Assembly (NCBI RefSeq): GCF_000003855.2
Contig: NW_003101673.1
Span: 823,997-887,996, forward strand
Direction of reading: 5' to 3'
DNA from: Blastomyces gilchristii SLH14081
Taxonomy: Eukaryota > Ascomycota > Eurotiomycetes > Onygenales > Ajellomycetaceae
DNA length: 64,000 bases
The translations under genes and the position numbers were made by a program. The notes under the pieces were generated by a model. The model made no database searches, was not told where the DNA came from, and saw only the letters and a list, made by a program, of their open reading frames with translations. This document shows positions 38,212-49,780 of the stretch, piece after piece (within the stretch, counting starts at the first letter, position 1; each line of letters starts with the position of its first letter).

Positions 38212-38757
38212 CTTCTGTGTCTGCTAACACTTTTACAGTTATCTTCTAATTCTTACTCAAGTGTCTCTTATACATTAACATTTCAGATCTTAAGATATTG
38301 AGATGAGTGTCTACTTCATTATTCTTACCTGCACCTTATTTAGAAGCCTGCTTTCTCTTAGTATTCACAGAATTCAGAGAGTCATCTAATGTGAGCATCT
38401 CTTTCACTTTGAAGACTTTTTATAGAATATCAGTGAGTGTCTCTGAGCTCACTGATTCTGCTAGTTTTTTAACTTTCTTACTTTTCTTGACTGTGTATAC
38501 TGTGTGTAATCTTTTACACTATAATTTTAATATTCACAGTTAAAGCAAGCTCAATACTTGTGATATCAAGATTTTTACTCAGAGAATCTCTTTTTCAGAG
38601 GATTCAGCACTTTAGTAATAGTATTCAGATCTAGATTTATCATATTCAGATGTGTAACTTGTGTCATAGAAGTCTGATTACTCATTCTTCACTGAGACAT
38701 ACTTAATTGCAGTATTTTCTGTTGCAATTGACTCACTTGTTCTCATACAATGAGGAT
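38212..38757 (-). pseudogene. B2 gag/protease segment between H2 and F1
   Basis: Continues the B2 polyprotein on the other side of H2: remnant of the protease N-terminus near 38215, then the zinc knuckle at about 38500-38550, now CFNCEY-NYSVKDY with His and the last Cys changed to Tyr. It is cut by F1 at 38757. B1 equivalent: about 23020-23575. Confidence 0.75.
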
Positions 38758-39097
38758 TGTGGCGGGCTGCGCCTGATTAATCATATAGACTATTCTGTTA
38801 CACTTCATAGATTTCAACCGCTTCATTCTCGAACGCGTACACTCCGATTCTCGGCCATTCTCAATCGCCGATCCTCGGCCGCCATGAACGCGTACACTCC
38901 GATCCTCGGCTGTCATGAACATGTATAGATTCTTCCGCCCTGAAGCCCCATCATATACATCATCACATACATGTATAAATATTCACTCTGATTGCTGATT
39001 CTCACACTTTCTCTTTCTTTGCTTCTCTAACATTTTTCTCTTTGTTATATAAGACCTATCAATATTATATCAATCTATTCAGTGTAGGCCTCTTATA
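38758..39097 (+). repeat. 5' LTR of F1
   Basis: 340 bp, TGTGGCGGGCTGCGCC…CCTCTTATA. The first 200 bp are rich in CpG; the inner end is decayed. It contains an internal tandem repeat: a 55-bp unit at 38831-38885 and a shortened 31-bp unit at 38886-38916, both starting GAACGCGTACACTCCGAT. TTATATAAG at about 39045 could be the TATA box. Confidence 0.92.
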
Positions 39098-39387
39098 TTA
39101 GAAAAATGTTCATCATCTTCTTATTAGAAATGATTATTCATGTATCATCTTCTCATTAGAAACAATTATTCATCAAGAGATATCTGAACATGTAATGACA
39201 TATAAGAGAAACACAGTTAAGTGAACACTGAGTTCTCAGATAGAAGCTTGCTTATCAGTCACTCTGACCTTATAATAAGATCTTACAAAGAGAATATCAG
39301 TGAAAGACCTGAGAGTTCTGACACTCAGACATATGAGATATTCATACAATTACACTTCTTCAAGATTTCATAGATATTATACACTCA

Positions 39388-42300
39388 ATGAACAATATAT
39401 CTAACAACAATATGAAAGAACTCTTGAATATAAGCATAGAAGTAATACCACAGTGACTCTGAGCAATGTTGAAATTACAACAGCAACAGATAGCAGACAT
39501 GTATGCAACTTAATAACTTCAATACAAAGAGATTCAATAATTAACTCATGAAATTTCAACATTTACAGAATTGAATACAAAAGCACTGAAAGAATACTTA
39601 GATACTCTCACATAATTCAATACTTTCAATCTCACTCTCTACTCATTATAAAGAATGGAAATGCTCATGAAACTGAGTGTAGATAAAGATGTCATCAGTT
39701 TATTAATTAATCAAGATTGATATATCAATGAACAATTGAAGAATTGTATGAAACAGAAGTTTCATTCATGAATGAAAGCATGTGAATCAGTGTTGCAAAT
39801 GCCTGATAACATCATCAAATATCTTGATATCCTGTTCTAAGACACTGTCATACAATAGAAAGTATTAGATTGATTACAGAGCATCTGACAGAGAAACATT
39901 TCTCTTACAACATTCATCTCTGACTTCAATATCAAGATCTTAGAAGCAGATAATCAATCTTAAGAGAATTGAATGAAGATTAACATGCTCAAGAAGACAT
40001 TAACTTTTGAACTCTTACAGATTCTCATAAGTGTAAATGAAGACTTAACTTATGAAGACTTCTGCACACAGCTTCAGACATTGAATGACTGTCTTATCAA
40101 GCTCAAGAGTATACAGAACAGTGATAGAAGATGTTACATCTCAGTCACTTATACACCTGCATTGAAGAGGAGTAACAGCAATGATGCAGATGTCATGAAC
40201 TGAATAGATTTAAATGTCTATACACAAGCAAGAGTTTTCATTATTCAAACAGATCTTCAAGTTTCTGAGATCACTTCTGAAGAAGTTGCTGATCAATATC
40301 AACATAGAGTATGCATCAACTATAACTGATCAGAACATATCACTTTCAACTGTTGATTAACCTATGTGTCTTCTCAATTAAGAGAAGAATCAGTGTCTTC
40401 TCATTCAAAGAATGAATCAGTGCTCATTCACATCAATCACATTGCAGTGAAGAAAGATTTGAAAGATAACTATGAAAATATCTCAGTGAAACAGGAAAAA
40501 GATTAGCTTCTATTCAAATTCATAAACAGAAGCTTGAAGAGATCAGATAATAATGATTTGAAGAGAAAATAGCAATAAATACAATTCTTATATCTACTGT
40601 GATTGATAACATGTATAATATAAAAGTCATGATAGACAGCAGTCTATGTCACTATGCAATGATTAAATCTTCAATTGTAAGATATTATAATCTTCAGTGT
40701 ATTCTCTTATCAAAATCTCAACTTCTTGCAGAATTTAATGATTCAAAAGATGTTTGCATCTGTTATATGATGAAACTAAACATAGATGTTAAAGAATATC
40801 AGTGTGAAGACATCTATGCATATGAAGTTAATAATCTTGATTATAATCTTATATTAGAACTTATCTGACTATCTGAACAAGATATCTTGTTGAACACTTG
40901 AAACAGAAGTTTAATATTCTCTAACAATGATAGAGTTCATAAGAATGATATTCACAAGACTATGAATCTGACACAGATCTCTGTCAATGCCTATGAAATG
41001 CTCAGAAAAAGAAGTCACTGAAAGAATTACTAACAGTAGAATTATATATCAATCTATTTCATCAGTCTGACTGATATTAAAAAGACTCTAGAAAAGTTAT
41101 CTTATATTACAATAACAGATTCTTATACAAAACTCTCTCAATAATATCATGAATATCTAGATGTCTTCTGATAAGATAATAATGCTACAGATCTATCTCT
41201 CTTATAAGATTCAGAAGTGAATTACAGTATCAAGTTAAAAAAGAAGAATAATAAGAACTCTGAATTATCATGAGACTCTCTTTATATCATGTTCTGAGAT
41301 GAACTTCTTCTTCTTTGAAAGACACTCAATGATCTATTAAATAAAGAATTCATATATGTTAACAACTCTTCTACTGCAGCTTCTATTCTCTTTGCAAAGA
41401 AATCAGATGAAGAACTTCAGTTCTGTGTGAATTATTAAGAATTGAACAGATTAACAAAGAAGAACTATTATTCTTTATCTCTTATCAATGAAACTCTAGC
41501 TCACATTGAACAAGCTTAATAGTTTACAAAGTTAGATGTCATTACTGTGTTTTATAAGATTCACATCACTGAAGGAGATAAGTGACTTACAGTGTTCTAA
41601 ACATGATATAATCTCTTTGAATGAGTAGTCACACTCTTTGAACTGATCAATGATCTCAGTATATTTCAGAAGTATATTAACTGAGCACTCTGAGACTTTC
41701 TTAATGAATTTGTATTCACTTATCTAGATGACATTCTCATCTTCACTGATGAATTCAGAAAGAAATATTAAGAGTATATGTGAAGAGTATTACAATGACT
41801 ATGAGAAGCAGAACTATCAATTGATATTAATAAGTTTGATTTTGAAGTCAAGAGTATCAAATATCTGGGTTTTATTATAGAAGCTGACAAGGGGATTTGA
41901 ATGAATTCTGAGAAAGTCTCTGTCATCCTTGAATGAGAAGCTCTGTGTACTGTGAAAGATGTACAAAACTTCATGAGATTTGCTAACTTCTATCAGCAAT
42001 TTATATAAAACTTCTCAGATATTGTGAGATCACTTACAGAACTTATCAAGAAGAACTCAGTATTTCAGTGATCAGTGAACACTGAAGCTGCATTCACACA
42101 GATGAAGAAGATGTTCATCAACATCTCTCTGCTAATGACATTTGACTCTGATTATGAAAGAGTTATTGAAGCTGATTTCTCTGACTACATGATAGAAGAA
42201 GTGATATTATAATATGATGATGAAGATGTTCTACAATCATATGTCTTCATGTCTAAGAAACTGAGTTCTGCTGAATGCAATTATGAAATCTATGATAAGA

Positions 42301-43322
42301 AACTTCTCATGATTGTACACTGTCTAAAAGAATGAGACTTCAAACTCTGAAGTATCTCTGAATTTGAGATAATCACAGATTATAAGAATCTCAAGCACTT
42401 CACAATCACTTATAAACTCACTGAATGATAGATGTAATGATCTGAATTTCTAAGTCACTTTCATTTTACAATACACTACTGTCTCAGCAGCCAGAACTCA
42501 ATAACAGACACTCTCTTATAATGAGAACAAGATATGCTGTCTGATATGACAGACACATACTGAATGAATCAAGAACATCAGCTCTTAGATTCAAAGATAT
42601 TAATTAATCAAGATAGAACAACTTATGACACTATATATACTTCTCTGATTAGAACACCTTCTCTCTGAACTAACACTGATATTGATATCTTCACTTTCTC
42701 TATACTGAATGAACTGTGGTATACAGCAGCTCAGGCTGATGAACTTCTTCAGACTCTCACTGAAGTAGTATATCAAGAAGCATTCTGATTTCTCTCAGAA
42801 CTATGTATAAGAACTGATATCTCAGAATGTTTAATTGATGATAATAACACTCTACAATTCTGTGAATGATACTGAGTCTCTCACTCTGAACTCTTATACA
42901 CTCAGATAATGCAAGAGATGCATGATTTGTATATAATCAGTTATTCAGACTGTGAACAGCTATATAGAATGATCTTCTGAGAGTTCTACTGGTCTGAAAT
43001 ATTAAATAGTATCAGATACTTTGTCTGAAACTGCAATTACTGTTCTTTCATTATCTTATGAAAGAACTGTAGAAAAGATCTATTGAAATCACTTAATATC
43101 TCTGATAGAATCTGATAAGATGTAGCGATTGACTTCACTATCAATCTGTCTGAGAGTAAGAATTGTAGAAACATTCTGGTCATTGTGAATCAATTGAGTA
43201 AGAGTGTAATATTGAAGTCTTATAATAAGATGAATACTGAATAAGTCACTGAAGCTTTTCTACAGAGCTCATTCTATCAGATGTATAAATTACTAAGATC
43301 TATAGTATCAGATCAGAGTCAT
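39388..43322 (+). pseudogene. F1 gag-pol, part 1
   Basis: Gag starts at ATG 39388 (MNNISNNNMKELL) and runs in one frame through the zinc knuckle CINYN-SEHITFNC at about 40312-40353 (second Cys now Tyr). Protease and pol follow in a different frame (offset +2, equivalent to a -1 shift): IKVMIDSSLCHYAMI near 40620-40660 with DSS in place of DSG; FCVNY-ELNRLTKKNYYSL and KLDVITVFYKIHI of the RT; the catalytic box YLDD, intact, at 41721-41732; RNase H with VIEADFSDYMIEEV and EIITDYKNLKHF; integrase HHCC remnants (NCNYC) and core up to RSIVSDQS, where F2 is inserted. Trp and Arg codons are mostly stops. Confidence 0.9.
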
Positions 43323-43637
43323 TGTAAGAGGCCTACGCCGAATAGATCGGTATTATATTGATAGGTCTTATATAACAAAGAGAAAAATGTTAAAGAAGGA
43401 AAAGAAAGAGAAAGTACAAGAATCAGTGATTGAAGTGAATATTTATATGTGTATGTGGTGGCGTACACGGTGAAGCTTCAGGGCAGAAGAATATACACAT
43501 GTTCATAGTAGCTGAGAATCAGTGATCAGAACATACACATTTGTGGCAGCTGAGAATCAGTGATCAGAAATGAGACAGTAGGAATCTATGAAGTGTACAG
43601 AATAGTCTATATAATTGATCAGGCACAGCTCATTATA
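43323..43637 (-). repeat. 3' LTR of F2
   Basis: 315 bp, TGTAAGAGGCC…ATTATA on the plus strand. Its outer edge keeps CpG sites (CTACGCCGAATAGATCGG), the inner edge none. It has one tandem unit of about 38 bp more than the 5' LTR. Confidence 0.9.
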
Positions 43638-46600
43638 TTAGTCTCTCTCTTTCAGAAGCAGTTCTCATCAGTCAAGAGCTGCTGTTTCAGATAATACAGA
43701 ACTCAGAGTCCAGGTCAGTTGATCATAGCTGACTCATTTCATAAGATATTATCAGTCACAGCTGCATGATCTCTTATTAAGAATATCTTCAATCTCTCAC
43801 TCAAGCTTATTATCTTCTTCTATGATTTCTGGCAGCTGTCAGTCAGAAGTCAGTTGAGAAGAGAACAGGTCAGTGACAGCACAGCAGAGCAAGCTTGTAT
43901 GAAAGACATTATGAATCTCTGATGATGTGTTAAGACAGTAGTTATGACTATCTAGAACTTCTATCACTTTATACTTGATATAACAGTAATTCAGTGTATG
44001 AGATGAATGTGTGGTCTGTATATTCTTAAGATTTAATCACACTAAGTCTTCTATCTTATACTGCTCAGCAGGATCTCAGTGAACATTGATTTGATTCTCT
44101 TGGTCTTGTTTCACAGCTGTCATGAAGACTTCTGCTCAGTCACAGATGTCTCAGAGCTTTATTACTATATTATCAGTGATCTGAATTGAACTGTGAGAGT
44201 TCAGTGTGAACTGTGTGATCTCTAGAAGATTTAACACCTTCATGTGATAATCATGTGTAAGAAAGAACAGGCTTACATCTGTTGAAACAGCATCTCAATC
44301 ATTGATAGTGATCTCTGCATGTAGAAGAAGGTCATATCAATCATCTTATAAGTGATTGCAGAACTTATAGAGATAATTCTTCACAGTCTGAATTATTCAT
44401 TCTGATACATCATTGATCTCAGAGTGATAGACAGTTGACAGACAGTGTATAATCTTGAGAACTTGACAGATTCTTGTTCAGAGAGTGCTCATGAATTGAC
44501 AGCTCTGATCTGATACTATAGATCTCAGCAATTCATACATTCAATAGAATAAGCTCTGTAGAAAAGCTTCAGTGACTTGTTCAGCATTCATCTTATTACA
44601 AGATTTCAATATTACATCTTTGCTTAATTGATTCACAATGATCAGAATGTTTCTACAACTCTTGCTTTCAGATAGATTAATAGTGAAGTCAATTACTATA
44701 TCTTATCAGATTCTATTAGAGATATTAAGTGATTTCAATAGATCTTTTCTACAGTTCTTTCATGAGATAACAGAAGAACAGTGATTGCAGTTTCAGACAA
44801 AGTGTCTGATACTGTTTAATATCTCAGGTCAGTAGAACTCTCAGAAGATCATTCTATACAGTTGTTCACAGCCTGAATGACTGATTATACATGAATCATG
44901 CATCTCTTGCATTATCTGAGTGTGTAAGAGTTTGAAGTAAGAGACTCAGTGTCATTTACAGAATTATAGAGTGTTATTATCATTGATTGAACATTCTGAG
45001 ATATTAATTCTTATATATAGTTCTGAGAGAAATCAGAATGTTTCTTGATATACTACTTCAGTGAGAGTCTGAAGAAGTTCATCAGTCTGAGCTACTGTAT
45101 ATCACAGTTCATTCAGTGTAGAGAAAGTGAAGATATCAATATCAGTGTCAGTTCAGAGAGAGAGTATTCTAATCAGAGAAGTATATATAGTATCATGAGT
45201 TGTTTTATCTTGATCAATCAGTATCTTTGAATCTAAGAGTCAGTGTTCTCAGTTCATTCAGTGCATGTCTGTTATATCAGATGACATATCTTGTTCTCAT
45301 CATAAGAGAGTGTCTGTTATCAAGTTCTGACTGTCAGAGTGATAGTGTATTGTAAAATGAAAGCAGCTTAGAAATTCAGATCATTATATCTATTATTCAG
45401 TGAGTTTACAGATAATTGTGAAGTACTTGAGATTCTTATAATCTATGATTATCTCAAATTCAGAGATGCTTCAGAGTTCAGAGTCTCATTCTTCTAGACA
45501 GTGTACAATCATAAGAAGTTTCTTATCATAGATCTCATAATTGCATTCAGCAGGACTCAGTTTCTTAGACATGAAGACATATGATTATAGAACATCTTTA
45601 TTATCATATTACAATATCACTTCTTCTATCATGTAGTCAGAGAAATCAGCTTCAACAACTGTTTCATAATCAGAGTCAAATGTCATTAGCAGAGAAGTGT
45701 TGATGAACATCTTCTTCATCTATATGAATACAGCTTCAGTGTTCACTGATCACTGAAATACTGAGTTCTTCTTGATAAGTTCTGTAAGTGATCTCATGAT
45801 ATCTGAGAAGTTTTATATAAATCACTGATAGAAGTTAGTAAATCTGATGAAGCTTCATACATCTTTCACAGTACATGAAGCTTCATACATCTTTCACAGT
45901 ACATGAAGCTTCTCATTCAAGAATGACAGAGACTTTCTCAGAATTCATTTGAATTCTCTTACCAGCTTCTATAATAAAACTCAGATATTTAATACTCTTG
46001 ACTTCAAAATCACACTTATCAATATCTATCAGTAGTTCTGCTTCTCATAGTTATTGTAATATCTTTCACACATGTTCTTGATATTCTTTTCTGAATTCAT
46101 CAGTGAAGATGAGAATGTTATCAAGATATACAGATGCAAATTCATTAAGGAAATCTCAGAGTACTCAGTTGATATACTTCTGAAATGTACTGAGAGTGTT
46201 AGTCAGTTCAAAGAGTGTGACAACTCATTCAAAGAGATCATATCATGTTCAGAATACTGTAAGCCACTCATCTTCTTCAGTGATATGAATCTTATGAAAC
46301 ACAGTGATAATATCTAACTTTATAAATTATTGAGCTTGTTCAATGCAAGCTAGAGTTTCATTAATAAGAGATAAAGAATAACAGTTCTTCTTCATTAATC
46401 TATTCAATTCTTGATAATTCACACAGAATCAGAGTTCTTCACCTGATTTCTTTGCAAAGAGAATAGAGGCTGCAGTGAAAGAGTTGCTAATGTATATGAA
46501 TTCTTTATTCAACAGATCATTGAGTGTCTTTTGAAGAAGAAGAAGTTCATCTCAGAACATGTTATAAAGAGAGTCTTATAATGATTCAGAGTTCTTACTG

Positions 46601-48450
46601 TTCTTCTTTTTCAACTTAATACTGTGATTCACTTCTGAACCTTGTAAGAAAGATAGATTTATAGTATTACTATCTTGTCAAAAGACATCTAGATATTCAT
46701 GATATTATTGAGAGAGTTTTGTACAAGAATCTGTTATTGTAATACAGAATAACTTTTCTAGAGTCTTTTTAATATCAGTCAGACTGATGAAATAGATTGA
46801 TACATGATTCTGCTATCAGTGATTCTTTCAGTGACTTCTTTTTCTGAGCATTTTATAGATATTGACAGAGATCTGTGTCAGATTTATAGTCTTGTGAATA
46901 TCATTCTTGTGAACCCTATCATTATTAGAGAATATTAAACTTCTGTTTCAAGTGTTCAATAAGATGCCTTGTTCAGATAGTCAGGCAAGTTCTAACATAA
47001 GATTATGATCAAGATTATCAACTTCATATACATAGGCATCTTCACACTGATGTTCTCTGATATCTATGTTTAGTTTCATCATGTAACAGATGCAAACATC
47101 TTTTAAATTATCAAATTCTGCAAGAAGTCAGGATTTTGATAAGAGAATACACTGGAGATTATGATGTCTCATGACTGAAGATTTAATCATTGTATAGTGA
47201 CATAGACTGCTGTCTATCATGGCTTTTATATTATATATGTTATTAATCACAGTAGATACAAGAATCACATTCATTGTCATTTTCTCTTCAAATCATTGTC
47301 ATCTGACCTCTTCAAGCTTCTGTTTACAAATTTGAATAGAAGCTAAGCTTTTCTCTGTTTCACTGAGATATTCTTATAGTTATCTTCTGAATCTTTCTTC
47401 ACTGCAATGTGATTGATATGAACAGATGCTAATTCATTCTTTGAATGAGAAGACACTGATCTTTCTCTTAATTGAGAAGACATATAGATTAATCAATAGT
47501 TAAAAGTGATGTGTTCTAATCAGTTACAGTTGATGTATACTTCATGTTGACATCAATCAGTGACTTCTTCAGAAGTGATTTCAGGAACTCAGAAGCCTGT
47601 TCAAACAGCAGAAACTCTTGCTTGTATATAGACATTTGAATCTATTCAGTTCATGATATCTGCATCATTGCTGTTACTTCTCTTCAGTGTGAGTGTATAA
47701 GTGACTGAGATGTAATATCTTCTGTCACTGTTCTGTATACTCTTGAGCTTGATAAGACAGTCATTCAATGTTCAGAGCTGTGTGCAGAAACCTTCATAAG
47801 TTAAGTCTTTATTTACACTTATGAGAATCTATAAGAGTTTGAAAGTTAATGTCTTCTTAAACATGCTAATCTTCATTCAATTCTTTTAAGATTGATTATC
47901 TGCTTCTAAGATCTTGATGTTAAAGTCAGAAATGAATGTTATAAGAGAAATATTTCTCTGTCAGATACTCTGTAATCAATCTAATACTTTCTGTTGCATG
48001 ACAGTGTCTCAGAACAGAATATCAAGATATTTGATAATATTATCAGATATTTGTAATACTGGTTCACATGCTTTTATTCATGAATGAAACTTCTGTTTCA
48101 TGCAATTCTTCAATTGTTCATTGATATATCAATCTTGATTGATTAATGAACTGATGACATCTTCATCTACACTCAGTTTCATAAGCATTTCTATTCCTCA
48201 TAATGAATAGAGAGTGCAATCAGAAGTATTAAAATATACAGAAGCATCTAAGTATTCTTTCAGTACTTTTATATTCAATTCTGTAGATATTGAAATTGCA
48301 TGAGTTAATCATTGAATCTCTTCATATTGAAGTTGTTGTGTTGCATGCATATCAGCTATTTATTGTTGTTATAATTTCAACATTACTTGAAGCTACTGTG
48401 GCATCACATCTATACTTGCATTTAAGAGTTTCATATTATTGTTAGATATG
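43638..48450 (-). pseudogene. F2 gag-pol
   Basis: Same organisation as F1, read leftward: gag from about 48450 (the F1 ATG is not conserved), protease near 47200, RT with catalytic box YLDN at 46117-46128 (second Asp lost), RNase H near 45500, integrase from about 45000, and chromodomain near 43650-43800. A 28-bp tandem duplication at 45849-45904 (unit starting GAAGCTTCATACATC) adds a frameshift in the RT region that F1 lacks. Many stops. Because F2 is uninterrupted it is the best copy for a family alignment. The plus-strand frames at 45045 and 46072 are antisense. Confidence 0.87.
45849..45904. repeat. 28-bp tandem duplication in F2 RT
   Basis: Two exact copies of a 28-bp unit and the start of a third. 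F1 has one copy at the corresponding place, so this arose in F2; 28 is not a multiple of three. Confidence 0.9.
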
Positions 48451-48757
48451 ATTATATTAATTGTCAAATGTATAATCATATGAATATCTCATTTATCTGA
48501 GTATCAGAACTCTCAGGTCTTTCACTGACATTCTCTTGTAAAATCTTACTCTCTTTGTAAGATCTTATTGCAGGGTCAGAGTGACTGATAAGCAAGCTTC
48601 TATCTGAGAACTCAGTGTTCACTTAACTGTTTGACTGTTTCTCTATTTCTTACACATTATTACACATTCAGATATTTCTCAATAGATAATCATTTCTAAT
48701 GAGGAGATAATGCATGAATAATCATTTCTAATAAGAAGATGATGAACATTTTTCTAG

Positions 48758-49034
48758 TGTAAGAGGCCTACACTGAATAGATCAGTATTATATTGATAGG
48801 TCTTATATAACAAAGAGAAAAATGTTAAAGAAGGAAAAGAAAGAGAAAGTATGAGAATCAGTGATTGAAGTGAATATTTATACACATATGTGGTGGCGTA
48901 CGCGGTGGAGCTTCAGGGTGGAAGAATATACGCGCGTTTATAGTGGCCGAGGATCGGCGATCGGGAATGGGGCGGTAGGAATCTATGAAGTGTACGGAAT
49001 AGTCTATATGATTGATCGGGCGCAGCCCGCCACA
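48758..49034 (-). repeat. 5' LTR of F2
   Basis: 277 bp. The outer half (48890-49034) is CpG-rich (ACGCGCG, GATCGGCGATCGGG), while its inner edge has lost the CpG sites kept at the outer edge of the 3' LTR. Single-unit version of the internal repeat. Confidence 0.92.
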
Positions 49035-49409
49035 GTCATCAATTCATAAGTACTCTCTAAATAAGAATCTGTCAAGTTCTCAAGATTACACATTATCTGT
49101 CAACTGTCTATCACTTTGAGACTGATAATGTGTCAGAACAGATAATTCAGACTGTGAAGAATTATCTTCATAAGTTCTGTAATTACTTATAAGATAATTG
49201 ACATAATCTTCTTCTACACACAGAGATCACTATCAATGATTAAGATGTCATTTCAACAGATATAAGCCTGTTCTTCCTTACACATGATTATCACATGAAG
49301 ATGTTAGATCTTCTAGAGATCACACAGTTCACACTGAACTCTCACAGTCTGATTCAGATCACTGATAATATAGTAATAAAACTCTGAGACACTCATAATT
49401 GAGTAGAAG
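49035..49409 (+). pseudogene. F1 gag-pol, part 2 (integrase core)
   Basis: Starts with the second GTCAT of the F2 duplication. The frame from part 1 (…RSIVSDQSH) continues directly as QFISTL-IRICQVLKITHYL, STVYHFETDNVSEQIIQTV, NYLHKFCNYL, the usual second half of the gypsy integrase core, and ends at the L2 insertion (target ATTGAGTAGAAG, 49398-49409). Confidence 0.88.
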
Positions 49410-49467
49410 TTATTATTATTATTATTCTTCAATTATAAATGTATGCAGTCAGAGACTATGACATCTA

Positions 49468-49490
49468 CCTGAGAACTAAAAGTTCTCAGG
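49468..49490 (-). other. 3' UTR hairpin of LINE L2
   Basis: Same 9-bp stem as in L1 (789-811) but loop TAAAA, the reverse complement of the L1 loop. Confidence 0.7.
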
Positions 49491-49780
49491 GTTTTTCCTA
49501 TATCTGTAAAGTTAACTATTATACATTCATCAATTTCAGATATGCAAAATCAGAAAATTCCAGCTCAGAATATAAAAACTGTTTATAAATTGCAGTGTTT
49601 TAACATCTTCTGATACTTTGAAATCATTTGACAATATCATGACAAAGGAAAAGAGAACACAGTCTTAAAGATAGACACATTAAATAGATAGATAGAAAGA
49701 AATTGAAAGAAAAAGATAAAGTAAAGAGAGACTGTAATAAAATAAATTATTAAAAGATAGTATATAGCTGTTTTAACAGA

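Larger units (their letters stand above)
43323..49034 (-). mobile_element. Chromovirus F2 (Gypsy-F), inserted head-on in F1
   Basis: A complete 5712-bp second copy in the minus orientation within the integrase of F1. The 5-bp duplication GTCAT is perfect (43318-43322 and 49035-49039). LTRs: 48758-49034 (5', 277 bp) and 43323-43637 (3', 315 bp). Confidence 0.93.
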
